45,667 nucleotides of DNA from Xanthomonas euvesicatoria pv. euvesicatoria (lineage in GTDB: Bacteria; Pseudomonadota; Gammaproteobacteria; Xanthomonadales; Xanthomonadaceae), in the NCBI RefSeq assembly GCF_020880415.1, contig NZ_JAJIUJ010000108.1, forward strand, positions 1 through 45,667, written 5' to 3'. A model generated the notes under the pieces. It saw nothing but the letters and a program-made list of their open reading frames with translations, ran no database searches and had not been told where the DNA came from. A program made the translations under genes and the position numbers. Below are positions 33,526-42,128 of this stretch, one piece after another (within the stretch, counting starts at the first letter, position 1; each line of letters starts with the position of its first letter).

Positions 33526-34473
33526 ATGGGGCTGACCTGGGCACTGAGCGACGGCCGTGCCGGCAATGCGCGCCAGGCCGAGGCGCTGGCGCGTGCATTC
33601 CACCCCGCTGCCTACCAGCCACTGCACCTGCAGACCAACGCGCCGTGGCGTTGGGCGGCGCCGCGGCGGCTCCCCGGCGCACGGCAGGCGTTTGGCGCGG
33701 CATTTGCCCGGCAACTGCAGCAGCCCCCGGCGCTGGCCATCGGCTGCGGCAGGCAGGCGGCGCTGGCCACCCGGTTGCTGCGTGCCCACGGCAGCCGCAG
33801 CGTGCAGATCCTGGATCCGCGGCTGGACCCGCGGCACTGGGACCTGTTGGTGGTGCCCGAGCACGATGCACTGCGCGGCAGCAACGTGCTCACCCTGCTC
33901 GGCAGCCTGCACCCGGTGGACGATGCGTGGCTGGCGGCCGGGCGGGCCGCCTTCCCCGCCTTGGGCGGCTTGCCGGGCCCGCGGCTGGCGCTGCTGGTCG
34001 GTGGCCCCACCGCCCAGGTGCCGTGGACGCCACAGGCGCTGGCGGCGCTGTGCACGCGCGTGAGCGCCCAACTGCGCGCGCTGGGCGGCAGCCTGCTGGT
34101 GACCACCTCGCGCCGCACACCGGGCGATGCACTCGCAACGCTGCGCGCGGCCTGCGCCGGCCTGCCGCATCTGCTGTGGTGCGATGAGCGCGATGGGCCG
34201 AACCCCTACGCTGGACTGCTCGGCTGGGCCGATGCCATCGTGGCCAGCGCCGATTCGGTCAATCTGCTCTCCGAAGCCTGTGCCACCCGCGTACCGGTCG
34301 CTGCCGCGTTCGGCGAGCAGGCACGTGGGCGCGTTGACACCTATTTGCAAGCGTTGCGGCAACGCCAGCGCTTGCACTTAGTCGATGAAGTTCTCGCCAG
34401 CGCTGTCGATATCGTTCCTGTGCGCGAAACCGAGCGCATCGCCATGCAGGTACGCGCGCGCCTGCTGCCATAA
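33526..34473 (+). CDS. ELM1-family (mitochondrial fission ELM1-like) protein
   Basis: 315 residues of a family with a glycosyltransferase-B-like fold. Conserved pieces are the N-terminal TWALSDGRAGNARQAEALA, then PALAIGCGRQAALATRLL, DLLVVPEHDAL, LLVGGPTA, and the late nucleotide-sugar-like motif VASADSVNLLSEACATRVPVA. Bacterial members are uncharacterised and often sit near lipid or envelope genes. ATG 33526 starts the family N-terminus; upstream codons in frame look non-coding. The DUF2145 gene follows 42 bases downstream on the same strand and may be co-transcribed. Confidence 0.8.
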   Translation: MGLTWALSDGRAGNARQAEALARAFHPAAYQPLHLQTNAPWRWAAPRRLPGARQAFGAAFARQLQQPPALAIGCGRQAALATRLLRAHGSRSVQILDPRLDPRHWDLLVVPEHDALRGSNVLTLLGSLHPVDDAWLAAGRAAFPALGGLPGPRLALLVGGPTAQVPWTPQALAALCTRVSAQLRALGGSLLVTTSRRTPGDALATLRAACAGLPHLLWCDERDGPNPYAGLLGWADAIVASADSVNLLSEACATRVPVAAAFGEQARGRVDTYLQALRQRQRLHLVDEVLASAVDIVPVRETERIAMQVRARLLP

Positions 34474-34515
34474 CCCAACGCCCGCCAGCGGGCCAGCGAG
34501 ACAAGGACGATGTGC

Positions 34516-35385
34516 ATGACAGGGACGATCAACGCGCGATGGATTCGGCAAACCCGGCGCAAGGCAATTGCGCTGCTGGTACTGGCCGCATTACCGCTGG
34601 CCGCCACCGCAACAACACCGCGTTGCGTGCCGCGTTATCCCACGCCGCACGCCGCTGCCGCGATGTTCGACATGGCCACCTCCACCGCGCAGGCGCTGGA
34701 TGCGTTGCCCGATGCCAAGGTGGTGCTGCTGGCGCGCGGCGGCCAGGATCTAAGCCGCTACGGCCTGAAACATAGCCACCTGGCATTTGCCGTGCGCGAC
34801 GATGATGGCGGCTGGCGGGTGCGCCACCTGCTCAATCGCTGCAAGAGCGATGCGTCACAGCTTTACCAGGAAGGCCTGAGCAACTTCATCGGCGAAAGCG
34901 CGTTGAGCAGCGATCTGCGCGTGGGCATTCCCACCCAGGCACTGCAGCAACGTCTGTACGCGCGATTGACTGGCAGTGGCGATCTTGCGCACCGCCTGCA
35001 TGAAACGCGTTACAGCATCGTGGCGTATCCGTTTTCCACCGACTATCAAAACTCCAACCAATGGGTGCTGGAAGTGCTGGCCGTCGCGCTGGCGGCCGAC
35101 GCGCAACCGGCGGTCGCGATTGCCAACAGCGGTGATGCACAGGCATGGCTGCGCACCGCGCGCTATCACCCAAGCGCCCTGCATCTGGACCTGAGCCAGC
35201 GCATCGGCGCGCGCTTTGTCGCCGCCAATGCGGCGGTCACCGATCATCCTGTGAGCGAACGTGTGTCCGGTAACTATTCGGTGGTCACGGTCGAATCGGT
35301 ATTCGACTTCCTGCATCAGCGCGACGCGGTGGACAAGGAACTGTCGATTGCACGCGCCGCCCCTACTCCTGGAGCAACACCATGA
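34516..35385 (+). CDS. DUF2145-family exported protein
   Basis: 289 residues of unknown function. There is a signal peptide after RRKAIALLVLAALPLAATA, then the DUF2145 pattern: PTPHAAAAMFDMATSTAQAL, DLSRYGLKHSHLAFAVRD, and late YPFSTDYQNSNQWVLEVLA. Such proteins are predicted to be periplasmic and have an NlpC/P60-like Cys/His arrangement in some alignments; I cannot confirm that here. Start 34516 has AAGGA at eight bases; an ATG six bases earlier is too close to it. Its stop overlaps the next gene (ATGA). Confidence 0.75.
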   Translation: MTGTINARWIRQTRRKAIALLVLAALPLAATATTPRCVPRYPTPHAAAAMFDMATSTAQALDALPDAKVVLLARGGQDLSRYGLKHSHLAFAVRDDDGGWRVRHLLNRCKSDASQLYQEGLSNFIGESALSSDLRVGIPTQALQQRLYARLTGSGDLAHRLHETRYSIVAYPFSTDYQNSNQWVLEVLAVALAADAQPAVAIANSGDAQAWLRTARYHPSALHLDLSQRIGARFVAANAAVTDHPVSERVSGNYSVVTVESVFDFLHQRDAVDKELSIARAAPTPGATP

Positions 35386-35891
35386 TGCACGCCCGTTCCT
35401 TTCTCGCTGCCAGCGCATGCCTGTTCGCCGCCTTGACATTGCCCTGCGCACACGCCGGTGAAGCGACCACACCCGGCGAAAAATCCAAGTTCTATTCGGC
35501 GCTGTCGCTCGCCATGCCAGTGCTGATCGCGTCCGGTGTGGCGGGCTCTGTGTTTTCCGCACCCGTTGCTGCATCTAATACAGTGGCCGAATCACGCCGC
35601 GAGGCACGCGCAGGCAAGCTGCCGCCAATGCGCGTGCAAGCCGTCGACACCCTGCCTGCGGGTGCACGCCAGGTGCGCCTGCAGGACCCGCAACAAGCCG
35701 AGAACACCGCAGTGCTGCAATGGCAGGCACGCCAGGACGACCCCGCCGCAGGCTTCCACGTCGGCGAAATGGTGACGTTCCAACCTAGCCCCGCAGGCAG
35801 CGGCTGGACCGTGCATGCGGAACAAGGCCAGGCGTTGGCGTTCGTACCGACAGAAGCGGCCGCCGCATACGGCAGCAGCCAGACCTGGTGA
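35382..35891 (+). CDS. Small exported protein coupled to DUF2145
   Basis: 169 residues, not recognised. A signal peptide ends at AHA (residue 25). A hydrophobic stretch, ALSLAMPVLIASGVAGSVFSA, follows at about 40-60 and could be a membrane anchor. The C-terminal half has a small-domain look (VRLQDPQQAENTAVLQWQ, GFHVGEMVTFQPSP). The start overlaps the DUF2145 stop by ATGA, so the two products are probably made together and may act together. Confidence 0.7.
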   Translation: MMHARSFLAASACLFAALTLPCAHAGEATTPGEKSKFYSALSLAMPVLIASGVAGSVFSAPVAASNTVAESRREARAGKLPPMRVQAVDTLPAGARQVRLQDPQQAENTAVLQWQARQDDPAAGFHVGEMVTFQPSPAGSGWTVHAEQGQALAFVPTEAAAAYGSSQTW

Positions 35892-35952
35892 CGTGCACGC
35901 CCTGCGCCGCAGGCCGGGGCCACCTCTGATCGACCGCAGCGCGATCGTCGTT

Positions 35953-35982
35953 GCATCGGCGGCGTTGCCACGACGCCGATGC
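35953..35982. terminator. Hairpin between convergent genes, possible terminator
   Basis: GCATCGGCG and CGCCGATGC form a perfect 9-bp stem with a 12-base loop, between the small exported protein gene (plus) and the sedolisin gene (minus). No T-run follows. Confidence 0.4.
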
Positions 35983-35999
35983 CTCCAACCGCGCTGCGT

Positions 36000-37874
36000 T
36001 TACGGATTGCTGGGAGAACGCGGAATGCCGGCAGGCGCCGCATCCAGCGCGCCGATCATCAGCCGCACGACCGGGGTTCCCAAGCCGGTGGTGTAGTTGT
36101 ACTTGCCGGCGATCGGCACGTCGTTGCCGACGACCCCGTTGTTGCCGGGAATGCCGCGGTGATAGGCCTGCGGGCCGTTGGCGGCCAGGCGATACAGGTA
36201 ATCGTTGAGATTGCCCTGCCGGCCCTGCTTCTGCACCAGCAACGCGGCCACGCTGGCGAACTCCGGCGCCGCCACGCTGGTGCCGATCACCTTGGTGATG
36301 GCACCGGCCACGTAGATGGACACCGAGCTTGTGCCCTGCTGACAGGGATGCACGGCGATTCCCGGGCAGCCGCCGACCAACATGCCGACATCGGGCAATG
36401 CGCGCATCGAGGTGCGCGTGCCGCCCAGCGCGCGCAGCTGATATGCCGGACGCTGGAACAGCGTGCTGACGCCGCCACCGGCACCCCAGTAGCCGCCGCT
36501 GAGCAGCGCGCCGACGCCATACGGGTCCTCGGCCTGCAACGGGTCGGCAAACGCGCTTTCGCTGAGGTAGCTCGAATCCAGGCTGCCCTTCTTGTAGGCA
36601 GTGAGCAGGTTGCCGCCACCGACCGCGGTGACATGCGCATCGGCGGCGGGCCAATGCACGCTGGGGACGTACCGGCCGTTCTTGCCTTCCACCAGGTATT
36701 GCGTGTCCGGGCAATCCAGGCCGGCATTGTCGCCGCTGGAGGCGACGAAGCTGATGCCCTGCGCATTGCCTTGCTTGAAGACCGAATCGAACAGGCCAAG
36801 GATGGAAGTGGCGTCCTTGCCGTTATAGGCCGCGGTGAAGATCTGTTCGCAGAACCCGAACGAGGAGCTGACCACGTCCGCCTCATTGTCCTGCACGATC
36901 TGCCGGTAGCCGGCCAGGATGGAATCGATGGACAGATCGGGGATCACGTACAGCAGCACGTGCGCGCCCGGTGCGCCGCCGAGTGCCATGTCCACATCGA
37001 GCGTTGCCTCGCGCACCGCAGCGCGATTGCCGCCCTGCACCCCGGGCTTGGCCCCGGCCACATAGCGGCGTGCATACAGTGTCGGGTTGGCATGGTTGCC
37101 GGCATAGCGGCTGAAGCGCTCGTGGTCGAACATCGCGGCAATGTCCGTATCCAGCACGTCGCTGCCGATCAGGACGGCGATCGTGCTGCCGCTACCGTCG
37201 AGCCGCTGTTGCTTGCCTGGCGCACCGATCATCGTCTGGTAGGAAGGATAGCCGTAGGCCTGCTTGAGATCGTTGTACCAATAGCTGGTGGTGCCATCAC
37301 CGGTGCGGTTGCCGGGCGTGCCGGCCAGCATGCGCGAGTCCATGCGCGCCGCCGGCAGCCCGCGGCTCAGGCCGGTGACGGTGACACCGTTGGCACGCAG
37401 CGCGGCCGGCAGCTGCAGCGGAGCGGCAGCCGCCAGGCGTACCTGCTGGCCGGCGTTCAGATCAGCCACCAGCGGCGCGGCAAACAACCGCTCCACGCTG
37501 TCGGCATTCGCGCTGACATGCAGGGTTGGCCCTTGCTGCACCACGGTCATGTGCGCGGCCTGCAGGGCGGCGCGTACCTGCGCGAGCTGCGCAGGCGCCG
37601 GACCAAAACGCCGCTGGAATTCGGCCGCCGACAGCCACTTGTGGTACTGCGGCGACAGCGGGTCCTGGATGTCGGCCAGCAGGGCGTTCAGGGCCACTTG
37701 GTCGCGTGGTGGCAGATGCACGTCGAAGGACACCGGCGCTGTGCGCAAGCTGGCCGTGATCGCGTCAATCCGGGCATCGGGGACGGTGGTGGCAGCGTTG
37801 GCGCTGCCGAAGGCCAACAGCGAAGCGGACAGCACGGCAGCCAGCAGCGGCCGACAGCGGATGCGAGTAAGCAT
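36000..37874 (-). CDS. Secreted sedolisin (S53 serine-carboxyl peptidase)
   Basis: Acid-active secreted endopeptidase of the pseudomonapepsin/xanthomonapepsin type, 624 residues. A signal peptide ends at ANA (residue 27). The pro-region (about 28-185) includes HLPPRDQVALNALLADIQDP, then the catalytic domain. The catalytic Glu289 and Asp293 are in REATLDVDM (E-x3-D spacing), the oxyanion Asp382 is in ASSGDNAG, and the nucleophile Ser533 is in IGTSVAAPEF. A C-terminal Asp/Gly-rich segment (VGNDVPIAG...GLGTP) is the expected calcium site region. ATG 37874 has GGAGAG six bases upstream. It is monocistronic and convergent with the small exported protein gene. Confidence 0.92.
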   Translation of the reverse strand: MLTRIRCRPLLAAVLSASLLAFGSANAATTVPDARIDAITASLRTAPVSFDVHLPPRDQVALNALLADIQDPLSPQYHKWLSAAEFQRRFGPAPAQLAQVRAALQAAHMTVVQQGPTLHVSANADSVERLFAAPLVADLNAGQQVRLAAAAPLQLPAALRANGVTVTGLSRGLPAARMDSRMLAGTPGNRTGDGTTSYWYNDLKQAYGYPSYQTMIGAPGKQQRLDGSGSTIAVLIGSDVLDTDIAAMFDHERFSRYAGNHANPTLYARRYVAGAKPGVQGGNRAAVREATLDVDMALGGAPGAHVLLYVIPDLSIDSILAGYRQIVQDNEADVVSSSFGFCEQIFTAAYNGKDATSILGLFDSVFKQGNAQGISFVASSGDNAGLDCPDTQYLVEGKNGRYVPSVHWPAADAHVTAVGGGNLLTAYKKGSLDSSYLSESAFADPLQAEDPYGVGALLSGGYWGAGGGVSTLFQRPAYQLRALGGTRTSMRALPDVGMLVGGCPGIAVHPCQQGTSSVSIYVAGAITKVIGTSVAAPEFASVAALLVQKQGRQGNLNDYLYRLAANGPQAYHRGIPGNNGVVGNDVPIAGKYNYTTGLGTPVVRLMIGALDAAPAGIPRSPSNP

Positions 37875-38740
37875 GGATCTCTCCAGGGGGCACAGCAGTG
37901 AGCGAGGCCGAATGGCATCGCAGGGACGTGCACGAACGCTCGCGACCACCGGCGCGATCATGTCGACACGGAAAACAGGACACGGATGCCGGCTGCGATC
38001 GATGGCCGCGCGGGCCGGGATCCACGCGGCTGGCCGCTGCAGACCACGGCAAGGCCGGGCGCTGCCGGTGCACCATCGCGACACTGCACATTCGGCGGCT
38101 CTCTCCATCGGCATCGGCAGGTCGCGCGGCTTGCAAGGGCTGCCATCACTCAGACGGCGGGTCGGGAGCCGGGACGATACGTGCGATGTCTACCGCTGAA
38201 ATGCCAGCGGGCGAGGTTGTGTCGCCATCAGCGAGGTGCGCGCGCCTGCGGCAGCAGGTGCCGCTGCGTGCCAGCTCACTGCGCGTGGCTGCCTCAAGGT
38301 GCACGCCGTTGCCGCGAGTACATGCAAGCGCCCATTGCGCGCACCTGCGCCCGCTCATCACCGCAGTTCCTACGTCGAGGCTGCCGCCTGCTTTGCGATC
38401 ACCGCGTACTGCCGATGCCGCCGGTCAGGCGTCATGTGCACGCGTCACCGATGACGACCCAATGTCGTGGCGCAGGCTTGCCCCGCTGCGCACATCGCAT
38501 GCCGACGGTGCAGCCGAGCGTCGCCGCCGCCACGAACGCACGCGCCTTTGTATTGTGGCCGCGATGTGCGCACGCGCCCAGTCGCCGCCGCCGCCGATAC
38601 AGGCACGGTCCGGCGCCAGGCGGCTGCGCGATACGGGAAGGGGTCTTCGCGCAGCGGCGCCGTGGTCGAGGCGCGTATCGCTGCGCTGGTCCAGCTCTGC
38701 CGTCGAAGCGATAATTGCGCGCCCAATCAACCGTGTCGCC
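37875..38740. other. Long gene-poor region upstream of the sedolisin and VUT genes
   Basis: About 870 bases between two divergent genes. It must contain both promoters. Open frames run through it on both strands but show no family, no ribosome site and no domain; they look like the usual open frames of GC-rich DNA. I see no tRNA or repeat array. Confidence 0.5.
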
Positions 38741-38944
38741 ATGCGTCCTGCCTCGACACCTGTATTCGCCCCGCTCACCGCCCATGCATCGCTCTGGGCG
38801 GTGCTGGCAATGGGCGCAGCGGTCCTGCTGTCCAACATCCTGGTGCAATACCCGATCAACGACTGGCTGACCTGGGGCGCGTTCTCCTACCCACTGGCGT
38901 TCCTGAGGGTCGGCAGGGATCGTGTAAACAACAGCCAAAAGTGA
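38741..38944 (+). pseudogene. VUT/YhhQ-family transporter, 5' fragment
   Basis: The first 55 codons of a queuosine-precursor-type membrane transporter (COG1738): LWAVLAMGAAVLLSNILVQY and then DWLTWGAFSYPLAFL, matching the E. coli YhhQ region SNYLVQ...TWGAFSFPFIFL. The normal reading ends at 38905; the next 12 codons (RVGRDRV...) come from inserted DNA and end at a stop at 38942-38944. The rest of the gene is at about 41639-42025. The product as made would lack five of the usual six helices. Confidence 0.85.
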
Positions 38945-38993
38945 GCTAACTCTCTGTCAGAGAGAGTATCAATACGAATCCCTGCCGACCCTC
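38905..38993. repeat. 89-bp element with 16-bp inverted ends, at the insertion edge
   Basis: GAGGGTCGGCAGGGAT at 38905-38920 and its perfect reverse complement at 38978-38993 bound an 89-base unit; inside is ACTCTCT-GTCAG-AGAGAGT, a further hairpin. It starts exactly where the VUT coding sequence breaks off. It may be a MITE or the fused ends of a deleted IS; I do not know its family. No target duplication is seen. Confidence 0.65.
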
Positions 38994-39106
38994 AATACAT
39001 CGACCGCAGACCCCTAATTCTAGCTGGCATTGAATTGTGGAGAGTCGACAGGAGGGATGTACCCCATGTCCCCGACCACTGATTGCTACCCGGGATATTA
39101 CGTCGA

Positions 39107-40948
39107 TTACGGCTCAGGCGCGGGTTGGTGCGAAGTATTAGACACCGCCAGATCCTGATACGGAATACGTTTGTTCAAGGGAGTTTCGCCGTATCCAAGT
39201 TTACGGGCCAGCGCGGGAAGGACTTCGAAGCTTGCATTCATGCCCTTGACAATTGCGGTTCCTACATGGCGAAGGAACTCACTCCTGGGAGCCAAAATAT
39301 GATGCAATTCTTCTGCAGTAATTTCCCGTGCCTCGCTTTCCATTTGCTCGCTTGCTCGCGCCAGAATGGTTTGCACAACCCGCGCGTGCTTAGCATTGTC
39401 TGATTCAAATAGCCCAGGGACATGAATGCGTCCTCCAAGCGCCAGTGCGTTCAGAGCGATGGCTTCGATCGGATTAAAGACGGTGCTCCGGAAGATACGC
39501 AGCACTTTTTCCGAGAGTAATCCTGTGGCTTTGCTGCCGGCGATCAGCGGGATCATCCCGACAATGGCTGCCAGCCCCATAGACTTGACGGCGGTGCTCT
39601 CGCCGGGGGCAACATCGAGCGCATGACGTGCCATTTGCTCAATCGCCTCTTCCGGGCCCATCTTCTCGCTGGGGCACGCCATGACGCCGTCCTTAATGCT
39701 CTGGAACAATCCAGCACGCATCGTCTCTTCGCTTTCCTTGACTTCGGGTGGAATGCCAGAGGCGGCGCCAAAGATGGCCGCTTCGGTTGTCGTCATATTG
39801 GCCGCAAGATCACCTAATCCTGATTTAAAGCCTGTGTACTGCAGGACGTTATTGGGGAATGACACAATTGAGGAGATGGCACCGGCTTTCATTGCCTTGG
39901 GGAGCAGGTCGCGCAAGGACCAGTCCTCACCCTTCATACCCTTGATGATTGCAAGCACACACATGGTGTCCATGGTTTCGATTATCAAAGGGGGAACTGA
40001 ATCGATTCCGGCCAATTGCAGAGCATACTGACTGGGCGAGAAATTCTTGCCGAAGATGGCTTTTTTCAACAGTTCCGAAGCGCCGAGTTCCCATACGGAG
40101 CCGATTACGCTGCTAACGCCGATGCTACCGGCCAAGCCGCCGAGCTGAAACTCTTTCTTGGTCGCCACATATAGCAATTCCTGTGCCCCCAGACGGACCT
40201 GGAGGTCCTCATCCCCTTTCAGTTTCTGATTGATGAACGCCGACAGGACATCGTCATTTGACATGACATCGGGGGCACACGAGGCGAGGAACGCTTTCGC
40301 ACTGATCTGGCTGCCGTCTGCCATCTCGATCAAAGCGCTTGGGCCAAATGCTGCGGAGCCCCGCTCGATCGCCTTAAGCAACAAGGGGATATGAATGTCA
40401 GCGTCGATTTGCTCAGCTGTCCGCTCTGAGGAGTTGGCGGCGGGCATTAATTGCGCCGTCTCAACCGTGAATGCGTCCTTGAATTCCTCGAGCGCTTTCT
40501 CCGGGTCTCGACGGGACACCAGCTCTAGTCGGACCCCGTCAGTGCTCGCGACCTGTGGTGGAAATGGCTGGTCAACCTGCGCGAAAGATAGCAGCGCGTG
40601 CACTACCGGGTCGGCAGAAACAAGTCGGCTCGACTCCCTGCGCACCAATCCCATATGCCTGGGCTTTTGCAAACCTGTTAACGAGATCAGTAGCGGAGTT
40701 TCTAACCCACTGTTATCGGTATGACCGGAACCTTGCACAGTGGACTTGGGGCTAGTAGCCCCGCTACTTGTGCTGCGCCGCCGGGGGGGCCTGGTGGTTG
40801 GCAATCTGCTATCTTCGGACTGACAGAAGCCGCTATGTTTGGGCTGTGCGCCAACTTCTAGATCACAGTCGTTACCCATATCAGATTCGGGGTGACGTAT
40901 GCGCTCGAGTGACGACAGGGAATGGGATCGTGTGAGCTCTGCCTTCAT
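39107..40948 (-). CDS. xopB: Type III secretion effector XopB
   Basis: A virulence protein delivered into plant cells by the Hrp type III system. Its length of 613 residues equals that recalled for XopB of X. euvesicatoria, a HopD1/AvrPphD relative that suppresses plant defence. The N-terminus is Ser/Arg-rich and disordered (SHSLSSLERIRHPESD, then a Pro/Arg/Ser stretch to about residue 85), as in secretion signals. The body is largely helical with hydrophobic segments (GLAGSIGVSSVIGSVWELGA, GLAAIVGMIPLIAGSKATGL). No enzymatic motif is seen. ATG 40948 has GAGGAAGG just upstream. A PIP box lies about 380 bases upstream. The gene lies in AT-richer DNA that interrupts the VUT gene, with IS remnants, a sign of transfer. 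The name rests on recalled length and family, not alignment. Confidence 0.75.
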   Translation of the reverse strand: MKAELTRSHSLSSLERIRHPESDMGNDCDLEVGAQPKHSGFCQSEDSRLPTTRPPRRRSTSSGATSPKSTVQGSGHTDNSGLETPLLISLTGLQKPRHMGLVRRESSRLVSADPVVHALLSFAQVDQPFPPQVASTDGVRLELVSRRDPEKALEEFKDAFTVETAQLMPAANSSERTAEQIDADIHIPLLLKAIERGSAAFGPSALIEMADGSQISAKAFLASCAPDVMSNDDVLSAFINQKLKGDEDLQVRLGAQELLYVATKKEFQLGGLAGSIGVSSVIGSVWELGASELLKKAIFGKNFSPSQYALQLAGIDSVPPLIIETMDTMCVLAIIKGMKGEDWSLRDLLPKAMKAGAISSIVSFPNNVLQYTGFKSGLGDLAANMTTTEAAIFGAASGIPPEVKESEETMRAGLFQSIKDGVMACPSEKMGPEEAIEQMARHALDVAPGESTAVKSMGLAAIVGMIPLIAGSKATGLLSEKVLRIFRSTVFNPIEAIALNALALGGRIHVPGLFESDNAKHARVVQTILARASEQMESEAREITAEELHHILAPRSEFLRHVGTAIVKGMNASFEVLPALARKLGYGETPLNKRIPYQDLAVSNTSHQPAPEP

Positions 40949-41380
40949 GCCTTCCTCTTCTTTTTTATAAATTGGTTTAAAATTCAGGATCTCTAGAGCG
41001 GCTAAAAAACTCCTGCGCGGCCGTTATGCGGGCGCGGCTGGTGATCGGAATCGGCATGTACGACTCGTAAAATCCGGTTCTGCTCGCCGCCCGCAACCAT
41101 CTGACGATCGCCGGCTACGTTTCATTAGCCGCATTTGGTGTTGGTGAAACCTCGAAATCAATTTTAGAATTATTTCTAAGGATGGTCTGATCAATCTGCC
41201 CTATGACGTGGTCGCATAATGTTCAGCTGAGCCTGCACGCGCGGCTTTGAACTACATAGACCCATGTTGATCTCCTGCAGTGAGCATTTAAGAAAGTTTG
41301 GCGCAGAGCTCTCTGAATTTCGTTGTTTTCCCGAAGTCATGGTTGGGACGGCGAAGCATTGCGGGGTGAACCGCCCCGCG
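40949..41380. other. Upstream region of xopB
   Basis: About 430 bases, AT-rich near xopB (TTTTTTATAAATTGG and the like). It contains the PIP box at 41331-41355. The stretch AAGGATGGTCTGATCAATCTG at about 41178 recalls the left ends of IS5-type elements, but no transposase follows; this is uncertain. Confidence 0.5.
41331..41355 (-). promoter_or_regulatory. PIP box (HrpX-type) upstream of xopB
   Basis: On the minus strand TTCGC, 15 bases, TTCGG (plus strand CCGAA at 41331-41335 and GCGAA at 41351-41355). This fits the TTCGB-N15-TTCGB plant-inducible-promoter box bound by HrpX. It points toward xopB, 383 bases ahead of its ATG. No clear -10 is seen at the usual 30-32 bases downstream. Confidence 0.7.
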
Positions 41381-41632
41381 AAGTAGTCAGCTCGCGATGG
41401 GCGATCGAATCGATTCCCGGGAAAAAAATTGGCTGTTCGTCGCAGACGCTGTGTAACTTGGTGCGTCAGGCCGAGCGTGATGCCCACAGCGTCAGGGGGC
41501 TGACGACGGACGAGCGGACGCGGATAAAAGCGCTGGAACGCGAAGTGCGCAAGTTGGAGCAAGCCAGCGAGATCCCGCGCAAGGCCAGCGTACTTCACCC
41601 AGGCGGAGCTCGACCTAAGCTTCACGCCCTGA
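41381..41632 (+). pseudogene. Decayed IS3-family orfA remnant
   Basis: The frame reads SRWAIESIPGKKIGCSSQTL, then LVRQAERDAHSVRGLTTDER and IKALEREVRKLEQASEI, clearly an IS3-type OrfA without a good start. Near 41587 the frame changes: the expected ending YFTQAELDLSFTP with a stop at 41630-41632 is in another frame, so two bases are missing. No orfB follows; the VUT gene resumes within about 20 bases. It is the right edge of the xopB island. Confidence 0.75.
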
Positions 41633-41638
41633 CCCAGG

Positions 41639-42025
41639 GTCAGCAACTTGGTCAACCGCCGCTTCGGTCCACGCGCTGCGCGCCACGTTGCCTGGTGCGG
41701 GTTCGCGCTGGCGGTGCTGCTGTCGATCTGGCTGGCGACGCCACGCATTGCGGTGGCCTCGTGCAGTGCCTTCATCGCGGCACAATTGCTGGACATCAGC
41801 GTGTTCGACCGCCTGCGCGACGGCAGCTGGTGGCGCGCGCCGATCGTGGCCACCACCTGCAGCGCCACCCTGGATACCACCATCTTCTGGAGCATTGCGT
41901 TTGCCGGCGCGAGCCTGCCGTGGGTCAGCTGGGCCGCAGGCGATCTGGCGGTAAAACTGGGCATGGGCGTGTTCCTGCTCGGCCCGTTTCGCGCCCTGCT
42001 GTGGCGGAGTGCGCCGCGTCGGTAG
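41639..42025 (+). pseudogene. VUT/YhhQ-family transporter, 3' fragment
   Basis: The remaining ~125 codons of the split transporter: NRRFGPRAARHVAWCGFALA, then IAVASCSAFIAAQLLDISVFDRL (the E. coli IATASFMAYALGQILDVHVFNRL region), WWRAPIVATTCSATLDTTIFW and DLAVKLGMGVFLLGPF. The frame is in phase with the 5' part, and joining 38905 to 41639 gives about 183 residues, the family length. Codons just before NRR read VSNLV instead of the family (A/V)TDLT, so the true resumption point may be a few codons later and a few codons may be lost. Confidence 0.85.
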
Positions 42026-42128
42026 AACGCATGACGCGCATGGATGCGTGGCTTCCCGGCAGGAAAGCCAGGCACCGTTGCCGCCCTTTGCCGCAGCTGC
42101 ATCGAAAGCGGCGCACTCACCGGGGCCC

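Noticed and set aside
37898..38740. Upstream extension of the VUT frame
   Set aside because: The family N-terminus begins at ATG 38741; the upstream codons are Arg/His/Cys-rich and unlike the family.
39066..39158. 30-codon frame with an upstream GGAGG next to the xopB 3' end
   Set aside because: Overlaps the end of xopB in antisense, has a doubtful spacing to the ribosome site and no similarity that I know.
41351..41382. A second GCGAA pair (41351 and 41378) as another PIP box
   Set aside because: The spacing is 22 bases, not 15, so it does not fit the HrpX site.
41191..42120. 309-codon minus-strand frame across the xopB upstream region and VUT 3' part
   Set aside because: Runs antisense through the recognised orfA remnant and VUT fragment; no family.
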